A DNA stretch of 64,000 nt from Melioribacteraceae bacterium (GCA_030584085.1 CP129490.1:1521511-1585510), one strand, 5' to 3'; counted from the stretch's first letter, positions 18,870 to 28,406 are shown. Notes: a model not told the origin generated them from the sequence alone. Numbers and translations: made by a program.

Positions 18870-19459
18870 GTGCGATTTCTGATGCGGCTGAGTGATTCGG
18901 GTGTTATTCCAAGAAATGATGCAAGGTAATGCAGAGGTATATTTTTTATGTATTCGGGATATTCGCGTATTAACCATTCATATCTTTCTTGCGGTGAATC
19001 ATTAAGAAAACTAAATAGATGTTTTTCGGAAGAAATGTAAACTTGTTCGGCTATAAGTCGTCCTAATCTTTCAATTTTATGCTCTTGATCATACAGTGCA
19101 ATGAGATTTTTATATTTAATATAAAGTAAATCCATTTTAACCATAGCTTGTATATTTACTATTGATGGTTTTTGTTCGATAAGACTTGTGAACGAAGTGA
19201 TAAATCCCGGTGCAAAATAAAAATCATTAGTTACTTCGCTGCCATCTTTTTTGGTATGAAAAAATCTAACAAAACCCTCCGGTAAAAAATAAATTCTGTC
19301 AGCTACTTTTCCGGATTCAAGCAGTAATTCTTTTCTAGCAACTTTATAATATTCAAAATTGTTGAAGATTGTATCAAATAACTCATCATCGGTTTGAATA
19401 AACTTGTTTACAAAATCATGTAACGATTTTTTCATTTCCGTTGATATTGGTGATTTCAT
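18866..19459 (-). CDS. Crp/Fnr-family transcriptional regulator
   Basis: A 197-residue protein from ATG 19459; an in-frame TTG at 19495 would add 12 hydrophobic residues and is not favoured. It has an N-terminal cyclic-nucleotide-binding fold (LLLESGKVADRIYFLPEGFVR) and a C-terminal helix-turn-helix (IPLHYLASFLGITPESLSRI). No iron-sulfur cysteines are present, so it is not an oxygen sensor of the Fnr type. This is the single-domain Bacteroidota type that often controls an adjacent oxidoreductase. The Acg-like gene downstream is the likely target. Confidence 0.88.
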   Translation of the reverse strand: MKSPISTEMKKSLHDFVNKFIQTDDELFDTIFNNFEYYKVARKELLLESGKVADRIYFLPEGFVRFFHTKKDGSEVTNDFYFAPGFITSFTSLIEQKPSIVNIQAMVKMDLLYIKYKNLIALYDQEHKIERLGRLIAEQVYISSEKHLFSFLNDSPQERYEWLIREYPEYIKNIPLHYLASFLGITPESLSRIRNRT

Positions 19460-19572
19460 AATTAATAGTATTAATAAATAACTAATTACTTGCAATTCAC
19501 TGTCAAATATATGAAAAAAGTAAGTGGTGTATATTTTGGGCTGTATTAAATAATTGGTAAGTGATTCTATTC

Positions 19573-21726
19573 TTATTTTGTCTTCGATGCAATGTAATAG
19601 ATACGGAGCAGATGTAATTCATTATAATCAATTTTTTTATTTAACGCTTCGAATATTGGTGAGAGTTGCTCAGTTCCAAGTTCATCAAACTTATCCAGGA
19701 CTAGCTTTATTTTAACTTCCGAAAGATTTGATTCTTCCAATAATCTTTCCGGATTATTAATTTTATTTTCTGATAAGAAATTTAAAAGATGACCGAAGAT
19801 TGTACTCTTCTTGTACTTTGTTTCTTGACATATTTCACTTATCGATCTGCCCGAATTAAATTTTTCCCCCGTTGTATGAAACGAACGAACTTTATTTGGT
19901 TCACTTTTTACAATAATTTTCTTCACATCCGATTTCAAATTATTCTCGTCACAAAATTCGATGATAATATTGAGGAAAGTGTAACCGTATTTTTCGTATT
20001 TAATTTCACCGAGTCCATGAATTTGCAGCATTTCTTTTTTATTAACCGGTAGAAAAGTTGCCATCTCTGTTAATGTTTTATCGGAGAAGATTACATATGG
20101 TGGTAAACTAAGTTTATCTGCGATTGATTTTCTTTTCATTCTAAGTAATTCAAATAGTTCGCTATTATAATTCCCAACTCTTTCGTCAACGTACTTTTCA
20201 TCAAAATCTTCTTTGATTTTACCGTTAACGGTTAGTTCACCTTTTAAAACTTTGTACGCATTATTGGTTAGTTTTAAACTTCCATGTTCATCAGTCGGTT
20301 GTATTAAATTCAAGTGAATGAATTGATGAGATAAATACAACCATTGTTTTTTAGAATATTCATTCCCGATTCCGTAAGTGCTTAGTTTATCATGATTATT
20401 TTCTAAAATTTTGGCAGCTTTTGATCCTTTAAGAATATCGACAATGTAGTTTGCTCCATACAATTCGTTTGTTCGTTTAATGCACGATAAAAATTTCTGA
20501 GCGGGAATTGTTACATCTACCAAATCACGTTCGCTGGAATTGCAATTATCGCACATTCCGCATTTTCTGGTTTCAAACTTTTCACCGAAATAGGAGAGTA
20601 GTGGAATTCTTCTGCAAACACCGGTTTCGGCAAAATTTAATAAAGCTGTTAAATGTCGCTCGGCTATTTTTCTTTCGTGATCATCTTTTTGATTTATGAA
20701 ATATCTTATTTTTTGAATATCACCATAACTGAAAAGCAATAAACAATGAGAACGTAATCCGTCTCTTCCGGATCTTCCTATTTCTTGATAATATGATTCT
20801 ATATTCTTTGGTAAATCATAATGAACTACAAAACGTACATTGGATTTATTAATACCCATACCGAATGCGATTGTTGCCACAATTATATGGACATCATCTT
20901 TTATAAATAGTTCTTGATTTACTTTTCTATCTTCATCGGATAATCCGGCGTGATATGGCTTGACGGAGTAACCAGCATTATGTAGAGAGATATAAAGTGA
21001 ATCAACCTGCTTTCTTGAAAAACAATAAATTATCCCGGATTGCCTCGGATATTTTCTCAAGAATTTCATCGTTTGTTCAAGTGCAGAAGTTTTCGGAACA
21101 ATTTCTAAAAATAAATTTTCTCGGTTAAAACTTGCTATAAAACTTTTATTACTTCTTAGTTTCAAAGATGTTATTATATCTTTTTGAACTCTGGGTGTTG
21201 CTGTAGCTGTAACAGCAACGCATACTGCTTTTGGAAATAGTTCTCTTACTTCAACAATCTTTCTATACTCCGGTCTAAAATCGTGACCCCATTCTGAAAT
21301 ACAATGGGCTTCATCGACTGTTATGCAATCAATTTTAAGAGATTTTAATAGTGATATTGTTTTATCAAGAAATAAAGTTTCCGGTGCAAGATATAATAGT
21401 TTGATTTTACCGCTGGTTACTTCGTTAACGTTTTTAGTGTATTCCATTTGCGACAAAGAACTATTTAAATAAACCGCACTTATTCCCAACTCGACTAATT
21501 GTTCAACCTGATCTTTCATCAATGAAATAAGTGGAGATATGACAATTGTTAGTCCGTCAAAGATCAAAGCCGGTATTTGGTAACATAACGATTTACCGCC
21601 GCCGGTGGGCATTATTACTAGTGTATCATTTTTTTTAAGTATTGAACTTATGATATCTTTTTGAAGCGGACGAAATGTCTTGTAACCAAAGGTCCTATGT
21701 AAAATCTCAGATGCTTTATCTATCAT
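19573..21726 (-). CDS. recQ: ATP-dependent DNA helicase RecQ
   Basis: A 717-residue 3'-5' DNA helicase. Walker A TGGGKS ends at Ser46, the DEAH box is at 138-141 within DEAHCISEWGHDFRPEYR, the IGRSGRDG motif VI is present, and the zinc site includes CRRI...CGMCDNC. An RQC winged helix, an HRDC domain (ELFELLRMKRKSIADKLSLPPYVIFSD) and a C-terminal helical domain complete the RecQ/WRN-like layout. It acts in recombination and replication-fork repair. It is transcribed alone, divergent from the AraC gene with a 160-bp gap. Confidence 0.95.
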   Translation of the reverse strand: MIDKASEILHRTFGYKTFRPLQKDIISSILKKNDTLVIMPTGGGKSLCYQIPALIFDGLTIVISPLISLMKDQVEQLVELGISAVYLNSSLSQMEYTKNVNEVTSGKIKLLYLAPETLFLDKTISLLKSLKIDCITVDEAHCISEWGHDFRPEYRKIVEVRELFPKAVCVAVTATATPRVQKDIITSLKLRSNKSFIASFNRENLFLEIVPKTSALEQTMKFLRKYPRQSGIIYCFSRKQVDSLYISLHNAGYSVKPYHAGLSDEDRKVNQELFIKDDVHIIVATIAFGMGINKSNVRFVVHYDLPKNIESYYQEIGRSGRDGLRSHCLLLFSYGDIQKIRYFINQKDDHERKIAERHLTALLNFAETGVCRRIPLLSYFGEKFETRKCGMCDNCNSSERDLVDVTIPAQKFLSCIKRTNELYGANYIVDILKGSKAAKILENNHDKLSTYGIGNEYSKKQWLYLSHQFIHLNLIQPTDEHGSLKLTNNAYKVLKGELTVNGKIKEDFDEKYVDERVGNYNSELFELLRMKRKSIADKLSLPPYVIFSDKTLTEMATFLPVNKKEMLQIHGLGEIKYEKYGYTFLNIIIEFCDENNLKSDVKKIIVKSEPNKVRSFHTTGEKFNSGRSISEICQETKYKKSTIFGHLLNFLSENKINNPERLLEESNLSEVKIKLVLDKFDELGTEQLSPIFEALNKKIDYNELHLLRIYYIASKTK

Positions 21727-21886
21727 TCATCCTATTTCTATTGTATTTCATGGAGAATAAAAATAATTTAACTCATAGCAATATCAAAGTCTTATTTCGA
21801 ACTTGATTTATATATATGACTTTCTTGTTCAAAAATTTTGAGAATTTTTCTTAAGTATTCATAAACATTTTATATAAATCATAATC

Positions 21887-22717
21887 ATGCCGGAATCACA
21901 ATTTTTCTTACCATCTCAAAGTTGTTCAGCTTTGGTTTTAAATTATATTATAATTAAAACCGCTCTTGATGAAAAAAAATTAGAGGACAAATATATTCCC
22001 GACGGGCATACTGCAGTTGTCATTCACTTTACCGAGAGCGAAAGATTTATAAAAACTGAAACCGAACGTTTCAAGCTTCCTAATCGATTTTTTACGATGC
22101 CGGTTAAAATGAACCTTATATTTGAAGCGGAAGCTGAACTTGAGACCTTAATTATAAACTGTAATACTTCGGTTTTTTCAAAAGTATTTGGTATTCGAAT
22201 GGATAATATACCAAATAAATTGTTTAGCAATTTTGATGATTATATGAACGATTATGTGTATGACAAATTAAAACTAGAAAAGAATAACCAAAAGCGAATA
22301 AAAATTTTCGAGAATTATCTGCTCGAAAATTATCCTATAGTAGATTATGAATTGGACGAAGTTGATTTAATATATCGGGAAATTACCTCTAGCGTTAAAA
22401 ACCAAAAAATATGTGAGCTCTTATCAGAGATTAAGATGAATCATAGATCTTTTAGAAGACAGTTTTTACGTCGCACCGGAATTAGTGCAAAAGAATTGTT
22501 GCGTATTGTTAGAGTTAATCATGTCTGGGAAATGTACAGAAGAAATCCAAAACTAAATTTTAATGATATTGTTTATGAATTAAGCTTTTTTGACCAAGCT
22601 CATTTTATAAATGATTTTAAAAAAATAATTGGTGAAACGCCCAAGAAATTTTTCAGCAGAGACCTGAGGAAAGTTGAAACATTTTCCGGGAAGAATAATC
22701 AAATCGCTCTTGAATAA
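21887..22717 (+). CDS. AraC-family transcriptional regulator
   Basis: A 276-residue protein. The N-terminal region FFLPSQSCSALVLNYIIIK with DGHTAVVIHF resembles the DUF6597 sensor domain common before AraC domains. Residues about 170-265 form the two-helix-turn-helix AraC DNA-binding domain (SFRRQFLRRTGISAKELLRI and FFDQAHFINDFKKIIGETPKKF). The ligand and targets are unknown. It is divergent from recQ and convergent with a small exported protein gene. Confidence 0.88.
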   Translation: MPESQFFLPSQSCSALVLNYIIIKTALDEKKLEDKYIPDGHTAVVIHFTESERFIKTETERFKLPNRFFTMPVKMNLIFEAEAELETLIINCNTSVFSKVFGIRMDNIPNKLFSNFDDYMNDYVYDKLKLEKNNQKRIKIFENYLLENYPIVDYELDEVDLIYREITSSVKNQKICELLSEIKMNHRSFRRQFLRRTGISAKELLRIVRVNHVWEMYRRNPKLNFNDIVYELSFFDQAHFINDFKKIIGETPKKFFSRDLRKVETFSGKNNQIALE

Positions 22718-22725
22718 AAACTTAT

Positions 22726-23244
22726 TTAAAAATTTTCTAATCTTTCCAAATCTATATTGTTAATTAAGGATTCTATTTCACTTGTCAGATTGCCTTTCTC
22801 ACCGCTTATTTGAATTAAGAAACGATCATCCACAGAAAAAGTATAAGTACATTGTTGAATTCCAAAATCATTTTCGACAATTTCTTTCCAACCTTCATGC
22901 TTATTTTTTACTAGTAAGTAAGTCTGTGACTCTGATCCGAATTCTAACATTGAACTCAGATATTCACTGGCACCTTTACAATCAGTTAAAGAAAGACTAA
23001 TAGTTTGTCCTAAGTCTGTAAACTCCTCCCCAATATCACCTTGACCTATATTGTTATATAAAATTGTTACAGTCGGCAAACACTGCTCACAAGGATCATC
23101 AATAATGATTTCACTTCGTGTAAATTTTCCAAAAGATTCAACTGAAGGAAGATATTCAACAAGATAATCATAACTCCCTTGTGCGTTTATAAGAGAAATG
23201 AAAGAATAAAAGATTATAGCACCGAATACAAATTTCTTAAACAT
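22726..23244 (-). CDS. exported protein of unknown function
   Basis: About 172 residues from ATG 23244 (GTGAG just upstream); a GTG at 23256 is the alternative start. It has a signal peptide ending near INAQG. The mature part has four cysteines, including CEQC near the start, and an ISLSLTDCKG strand. No family was recognised. It converges with the AraC gene, leaving only 8 bp between stop codons. Probably periplasmic. Confidence 0.65.
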   Translation of the reverse strand: MFKKFVFGAIIFYSFISLINAQGSYDYLVEYLPSVESFGKFTRSEIIIDDPCEQCLPTVTILYNNIGQGDIGEEFTDLGQTISLSLTDCKGASEYLSSMLEFGSESQTYLLVKNKHEGWKEIVENDFGIQQCTYTFSVDDRFLIQISGEKGNLTSEIESLINNIDLERLENF

Positions 23245-23463
23245 ATTCTTACTCACAATTAATTTTACTTCTATTTATTAATAAAAAATATCAGATCGTT
23301 TATAAATCCTCTTGTAAAAAATGGTCAACTATTTATTTCAAAATCTTGCGAATTGATCTAAGATACAAGTGACCATTTTTTACAATTAACTATGGATGTT
23401 GATGTCTAATTTAAATTGTTAGGAATATCAAAAATTATCTTACAATTTCCCAAAGGTGAGGTT

Positions 23464-24699
23464 ATGGCAAAAAAACTAATCTTTTTAATCATTTCAATAA
23501 TGCTAATTGTGCCGGTTAATGCACAATTCTTAAAAGAACTAACTCAAAAAGTACTAGAGAAGACAGAGGACAGAGCAAATCAGAAAATCGATGAAAGTAT
23601 TGATAAAACATTAGATGCCGCTGAAGGAAGTTTTGATGAAGATGGGAATCCGATTGAAGAAGAAAGTGCGGAGACAAATAATCAAATCAATGTTAATTCA
23701 ACTCAGCAACAAGACTTCCAAACATATTCCAAATTTGATTTTATTCCCGGTGAAGAAGTTATATTCTTCGATGATTTCAGTGATGTGCCGGTTGGTGATT
23801 TCCCGCTTAAGTGGAATACAACAGCATCAGGTGAAATTGTAACAGTCAATAACGTACCGGGTAAATGGCTGACACTTGTGGAAGATTATTCATATTACTC
23901 TCCCGAAATTGGTATCACTTATCCGGAAAATTTTACGATAGAATTTGATATGATTTATCCCGGCAACATTGAATGGTTGATGGAATTATATGTAAATAAT
24001 ACTGATTACATAAGCGACGCATACTATCCGGGTGAAGGTGGAATTAGTATTAACGCCCTCGGTGAAGATATTATAATAGGAAATTATAGCAATAGAGGAG
24101 AGGGTGAGTTGCGTGAAGTTGGGAAAGGTGTCGGACCGGAAATTAATCCGGGTAAAATAGTAAGATATTCAATTTGGGTACAAGGACAACGATTGAGAAT
24201 CTATGTGAATGAGAACAAAGTAATTGATATTCCACGAGCACTTCCCAAACAATTTGATGAAAATTATTTAAGAATTTGTACACTTGAAAAGGTATTGATC
24301 AGTAATTTTAGACTGGCTGTCGGAGCACCAGATACAAGAAGCCGTCTACTTACCGAAGGCAAACTTGTCACAAGAGGAATTACTTTCGACTCAGGTTCGG
24401 ATGTAATTAAAGCAGAATCTTATGGTGTAATTAAAGAGATAGCCGACGTTTTAAAGGAAAATGGGTCTATACGGATAAAGATTGTCGGACATACAGATAG
24501 CGACGGTGCAGATGACATGAATTTAACATTATCAAAAAAACGTTCTACGGCAGTTAAGAACGCACTTGCTAACCAATTTGGAATTGATGCTTCTAGAATA
24601 GAAACCGATGGTAAAGGTGAAAGTGAACCGGTTTCACCAAATAATACTTCGGAAGGGAAAGCAAACAATCGTCGCGTTGAATTTATAAAACTAACCTAA
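23464..24699 (+). CDS. OmpA-family protein with a lectin-like central region
   Basis: A 411-residue protein from ATG 23464, preceded by AAGGTGAGG; the in-frame TTG at 23416 would bury the signal peptide. Layout: signal peptide to NAQF; an acidic, probably coiled-coil linker to about residue 80; a beta-rich region at about 85-300 (FDDFSDVPVGDFPLKWN, FTIEFDMIYPG, LRIYVNENKVIDIPRA) resembling concanavalin/LamG-like folds; and a C-terminal OmpA peptidoglycan-binding domain (KIVGHTDSDG ... NRRVEF). It would anchor to peptidoglycan and hold a ligand-binding domain in the periplasm. First of four closely spaced genes. Confidence 0.85.
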   Translation: MAKKLIFLIISIMLIVPVNAQFLKELTQKVLEKTEDRANQKIDESIDKTLDAAEGSFDEDGNPIEEESAETNNQINVNSTQQQDFQTYSKFDFIPGEEVIFFDDFSDVPVGDFPLKWNTTASGEIVTVNNVPGKWLTLVEDYSYYSPEIGITYPENFTIEFDMIYPGNIEWLMELYVNNTDYISDAYYPGEGGISINALGEDIIIGNYSNRGEGELREVGKGVGPEINPGKIVRYSIWVQGQRLRIYVNENKVIDIPRALPKQFDENYLRICTLEKVLISNFRLAVGAPDTRSRLLTEGKLVTRGITFDSGSDVIKAESYGVIKEIADVLKENGSIRIKIVGHTDSDGADDMNLTLSKKRSTAVKNALANQFGIDASRIETDGKGESEPVSPNNTSEGKANNRRVEFIKLT

Positions 24700-24711
24700 A
24701 TGGGGATAAAA

Positions 24712-25662
24712 ATGAAAAATTATATTGTTTGGTTGGTTCTATTTTTATTTATCGTTTTTAGTGGCTGCAGTAAAGACGAGAGTAACCCGGTTGTGCCGGA
24801 TACTGGCGGAACGGGAACGGTATCGGGACAAGTGTTTTCTAAAAACGGACTTGAGAAGATTCAAGGTGCTTCCGTTACGGTAGAAAATCTAAACAACTCT
24901 CCACAAACATTTTCGGATTTTGAAGGAAAGTACACTTTATCCGGTGTTCCGACAGGTAGCCAAAATCTATTAATCCAAAAAGGATTATTCAAATCTATAG
25001 TTTCAGTAACCGTAACCGAAGGTGCGACTGTAAATGCTCCAGCGGCTCAGTTAGAAGCATCCGGTAAACTTGGATTCGTTTCCGGATTGTACGATAATAT
25101 TCAGCATATCATTAGAAATAATCTCGGTTACTCTATAGATAGTTTGGGCATACTCGATTTAAGGAATACAGCCTTACTTTCAAATTACAAAGCGATTTTT
25201 ATTAACTGCGGCGCTGATGAAATATTGATTTATGACGGGCAAGGTATGGATGCGTTAACGAATTATATTCAAAACGGTGGAAGTATATATGCATCAGATT
25301 GGGCGGGTGAGTTTGTTGAATTTATGTTCCCAGATAAATTAACGATTGAAACTACCGGGATGAGTCAAGTAATTACTGCTAAAATTGTCGATCAAAATCT
25401 TAAAAACTTTATTGGAAAGGAAACGGTTGTTATTGATTATGATCTTGGTGGTTGGGGTGAAGTTTCATTTGCTGGTCAATCCGTAACAACACTTTTGAGT
25501 GCCGATTATACAGATTATATGGGCAATAATCTTACTAATAAACCATTGGCAGTTACTTTCAATCACGGAGCAGGAAAAGTAATTTATACATCCTTCCATA
25601 ATGAAGCAAATGTAACCACCGATGCAATAAAGGTGCTTATAGGATTTCTTTATACTTTATAG
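24712..25662 (+). CDS. lipoprotein with CarboxypepD_reg-like domain and Rossmann-like C-terminal domain
   Basis: A 316-residue protein from ATG 24712, 12 bp after the OmpA gene, with a lipoprotein signal (FSGC, Cys19). Residues about 35-110 form a carboxypeptidase-regulatory-like beta sandwich (VSGQVFSKNGLEKIQGASVTV ... FEGKYTLSGVPTG). The rest, with YKAIFINCG, YIQNGGSIYASDWAG and NHGAGKVIYTSFHN, resembles class I glutamine-amidotransferase/ThuA-like folds without a catalytic Cys. An in-frame ATG at 24700 is less likely. The role is unknown. Confidence 0.72.
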   Translation: MKNYIVWLVLFLFIVFSGCSKDESNPVVPDTGGTGTVSGQVFSKNGLEKIQGASVTVENLNNSPQTFSDFEGKYTLSGVPTGSQNLLIQKGLFKSIVSVTVTEGATVNAPAAQLEASGKLGFVSGLYDNIQHIIRNNLGYSIDSLGILDLRNTALLSNYKAIFINCGADEILIYDGQGMDALTNYIQNGGSIYASDWAGEFVEFMFPDKLTIETTGMSQVITAKIVDQNLKNFIGKETVVIDYDLGGWGEVSFAGQSVTTLLSADYTDYMGNNLTNKPLAVTFNHGAGKVIYTSFHNEANVTTDAIKVLIGFLYTL

Positions 25663-25686
25663 TAAAAAATATATGGAGTTTTTGTT

Positions 25687-26379
25687 ATGAAAAAAATATT
25701 AGCATTAATACTAATTGGACTATTTGTAATAATCGGTTGCGGAGAAGATAAACAAACAGATAAAACAAGCGATACCGATAAAGTATTGAAAGAAACAACG
25801 GGTATGACTCAGAGTGAAATTGAGACAGAAGCAAAAGCCGTAACAGTTTCTAAAAAGTATCCGATTAAATCCGGTATTATAACATTTGAACGAAAAGGAA
25901 TTATAGGCACTCAAAAAATTATAGTTTACTTTGATGATTACGGAATTAAAGAAAGAAGCGAAACTTATAATGAAGACGGTTCTTTGGATGAAATAAAATT
26001 TAGCGATGGCGAAAATATGTACATAAAAAATAAATACAGCGAAGACGAAAAAGTATTCTATATAATGGGTCCCGGCAAATTCGGAACTGAAATGAAATTT
26101 GAACCTGATCCATTTAAAAATGATGCAAAAAGAGCGGAGAAATATAAATTCAAAAAACAGTCGAATATGAACATACTCGGAAAAGATTGCGAAGCTTACA
26201 GCACAACTATAAGTATGGGAACAACAACTTTTGCCGGATGTGATGGAATTCTTTTATATACAAAAGCAGAACTTTCAATTGGAATTTCCGAAACAATAGC
26301 TGTTGATTTTAAGGAAGATGTAGAAGTTGATCCAAGTATGTTTAGAGTTCCTGAAGGTTATAAAACACAAAAATCCTAA
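25687..26379 (+). CDS. lipoprotein, possibly LolA/DUF4412-like
   Basis: A 230-residue protein with a lipoprotein signal (IIGC, Cys18). The mature part is a run of beta strands (IVYFDDYGIKERSETYN, MYIKNKYSEDEKVFYIM) with a late ILGKDCEAYSTT segment, a pattern seen in LolA-like and DUF4412 periplasmic proteins. The family call is weak. It lies 24 bp after the preceding lipoprotein gene, so it is probably cotranscribed with the OmpA protein. Confidence 0.65.
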   Translation: MKKILALILIGLFVIIGCGEDKQTDKTSDTDKVLKETTGMTQSEIETEAKAVTVSKKYPIKSGIITFERKGIIGTQKIIVYFDDYGIKERSETYNEDGSLDEIKFSDGENMYIKNKYSEDEKVFYIMGPGKFGTEMKFEPDPFKNDAKRAEKYKFKKQSNMNILGKDCEAYSTTISMGTTTFAGCDGILLYTKAELSIGISETIAVDFKEDVEVDPSMFRVPEGYKTQKS

Positions 26380-26422
26380 AAAAGAATTTTAATTTATAAG
26401 AGAGTTCTGTGTAGGAGGAAAT

Positions 26423-27187
26423 ATGAAACCCAAAATATTTTTATTTGTGTTCGTTTTTACACTTACAATTGCCGCACAGCAATGGCATGGATTCTATAAT
26501 AGAATTCCAAATTGGCCTAATGATATTAACACTACTAACATTGAAAACTTTATTGCTGAATTGAATCAATTGAGACAAGAAGTACAAGACGGAATGCCGA
26601 ATTATACTGCTAATTACGAAAACTTGTCTCAAGCCGAAGCTATGAAAATAGCAATGGAGTATCAGAAGAGCGCAATGAATATGTCGGCTGCGGAAATGGC
26701 AAGAAGAGCAGAGCAAAATCAATATTCGACGGATGTTGAATTACCTGAAGAGATCGAATTGAATTCAAGATTAGCAAGCGTCAAAAATGAATTCGATCAA
26801 AAATTACATTCAGAAATTGATAAACTGAAACAAACTTACAAATGTGATCCTGGTCTTGGAGATACAGGCTGTGATGTTCTTTCAGCCGAATTGAAAAAAT
26901 TATCAGAGAAGCTTTCGGTAGAATATTTTACGGGAAATCAAGCAAAAATTATATTAATAACAGATGAAGTAAATGATTATATGATTAAGAAGAAATTACC
27001 TCTACAAGTTCAGAAAGAAAAGGATCAATTTAAATTGATGGGGGATAATGTAACCGGTGATTACTCAGCTTTTCAAATGGTCGACGCATGTTTGCAAACT
27101 TTGTTATCTGCTGCTGAGAGAATGGAATGGCTTGCAAGATTAAAAGATGACGGAAATGTTTTCTATTCTCCGGGTCAGCAGTATTAG
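26423..27187 (+). CDS. exported helical protein of unknown function
   Basis: A 254-residue protein starting at ATG 26423 after GTAGGAGG, with a short signal peptide ending near IAAQ. The mature protein is mostly helical and rich in Gln/Glu/Met, with predicted coiled-coil stretches (NEFDQKLHSEIDKLKQTYK) and three cysteines, two of them flanking a Gly/Asp turn (CDPGLGDTGC). No family was recognised. It is the last gene of the four-gene envelope run and is followed by a strong hairpin at 27234. Confidence 0.65.
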   Translation: MKPKIFLFVFVFTLTIAAQQWHGFYNRIPNWPNDINTTNIENFIAELNQLRQEVQDGMPNYTANYENLSQAEAMKIAMEYQKSAMNMSAAEMARRAEQNQYSTDVELPEEIELNSRLASVKNEFDQKLHSEIDKLKQTYKCDPGLGDTGCDVLSAELKKLSEKLSVEYFTGNQAKIILITDEVNDYMIKKKLPLQVQKEKDQFKLMGDNVTGDYSAFQMVDACLQTLLSAAERMEWLARLKDDGNVFYSPGQQY

Positions 27188-27233
27188 TTTATGATAAAGT
27201 GAATGTTGGTTTGGAGGGCATCCAAACTATTCA

Positions 27234-27268
27234 ACCGGAGGAAGTGTCTTCATGATACTTCCTCCGGT
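27234..27268 (+). terminator. strong hairpin, probable transcription end of the OmpA gene run
   Basis: A 12-bp perfect stem ACCGGAGGAAGT/ACTTCCTCCGGT with an 11-base loop lies 47 bp after the last stop. The sequence after it (CTGAATCGATTTAATTTTT) has only a delayed, weak T-run, so it may act as an mRNA-stabilising hairpin instead of a terminator. Confidence 0.5.
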
Positions 27269-27377
27269 CTGAATCGATTTAATTTTTGATGCATAGTTGA
27301 AAAACCTGTTGTGCTAAATAGAAATGGCTTTAAGAAAAATTGTTAAATCAGTTCGTAAATTAAAGCTCTTTTTCTCT

Positions 27378-27442
27378 AACCCACGATTTAAATCGTCGGT
27401 TAATAAGAATAGTAACAGAAAAATCAACCGTTTTAACGGTTT
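27378..27442. repeat. REP-like double hairpin, copy 1
   Basis: Two hairpins in tandem: AACCCACGATTTAAATCGTCGGTT (27378-27401, one mismatch) and AACCGTTTTAACGGTT (27426-27441). The same two-hairpin arrangement with GGTTAATAAGAA between the arms recurs at 38064-38126. Paired palindromes of this type are mobilised by REP-associated tyrosine transposases in many bacteria; none is encoded here. This element occupies the otherwise empty 27269-27513 gap. Confidence 0.7.
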
Positions 27443-27513
27443 TAAAATTCATTTCACACAATTAGTTTAAAAAGTTTTCATATTTATTAATGATCGGGAA
27501 CGGAGCTGCATCA

Positions 27514-28314
27514 ATGAAAATATCGATAGTTCGAATAATGGTGGCTTTAGTTCTATTTACGACTTCAATCTTTGCTCAATTACCAACAGATATTGAAAAC
27601 ATCCCAGTAATGCCCGGTGCCAAGTATTCGGAAAATTATACTCAGATTGTAATAAACGGTGGGTTCGAAGCACTGCATTTTGAATTATTCGGACTAAATT
27701 TTATCGAAACAAAAAAGAAGGGTTTTATAACAGATGCTTCATACGAGCACGTTGTAGCTTATTACAAAAAGGTTCTCGGCGCTAAGGAATCAGATTATAT
27801 ACCGGATGTAAAAGACTTTGCCAAAATGAAAAATAACAGTACTGCATTTATTCAATCCGAAGATTCCGGGTACAATGTCTACTTTACATGGATTTACAAA
27901 AAAAGTCAAAATGAAGTCTATAAATTTTACGTAACCATCAATAAAGAAATGAATTACAAAGACGAGAAGGGAAACAGTGTATTTCATTTTATTCAAAACA
28001 GGTACGGAAAGAATATTCCTTTGGAAAAACAATCTCATGGTAAGTTATATGCTCCGTTATACCCCAATGCTATATATTTGCCGGAAGAATCATTAGAGAT
28101 GGGCAGAGCCAGTCAGCAAGTTTTTGTAACAAATGATAAAATTGAAGACATTCTTAAATTCTATGAAAAAGAATTGAATCAGAAACACATCAAAGATGAA
28201 TCCGGTGATGTGGGATTCCTAAATTACCATAATGATTATCCAGATGACTTAATCGCAATTAGAAGATTAGAAACAGGCGAAATTAAAATCACTTACTCAA
28301 TATCAACAAGATAG
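27514..28314 (+). CDS. exported protein of unknown function with a duplicated domain
   Basis: A 266-residue protein from ATG 27514, with GGAG upstream; an in-frame ATG at 27490 adds 8 residues before the signal peptide. The signal ends near IFAQ. The mature part seems to hold two related halves: MPGAKYSENY with YEHVVAYYKKVLG, then YPNAIYLPEES with IEDILKFYEKELN. No named family was recognised. It stands alone between the REP-like element and the tetR gene. Confidence 0.68.
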   Translation: MKISIVRIMVALVLFTTSIFAQLPTDIENIPVMPGAKYSENYTQIVINGGFEALHFELFGLNFIETKKKGFITDASYEHVVAYYKKVLGAKESDYIPDVKDFAKMKNNSTAFIQSEDSGYNVYFTWIYKKSQNEVYKFYVTINKEMNYKDEKGNSVFHFIQNRYGKNIPLEKQSHGKLYAPLYPNAIYLPEESLEMGRASQQVFVTNDKIEDILKFYEKELNQKHIKDESGDVGFLNYHNDYPDDLIAIRRLETGEIKITYSISTR

Positions 28315-28406
28315 AGCACAAACAGCTTTCTCACTATTCTTGAAAAACTTCTGGAATAAAATCCAATTCCCAAATATTCATTGTAAGTGTGAACACTATT
28401 TAATAA

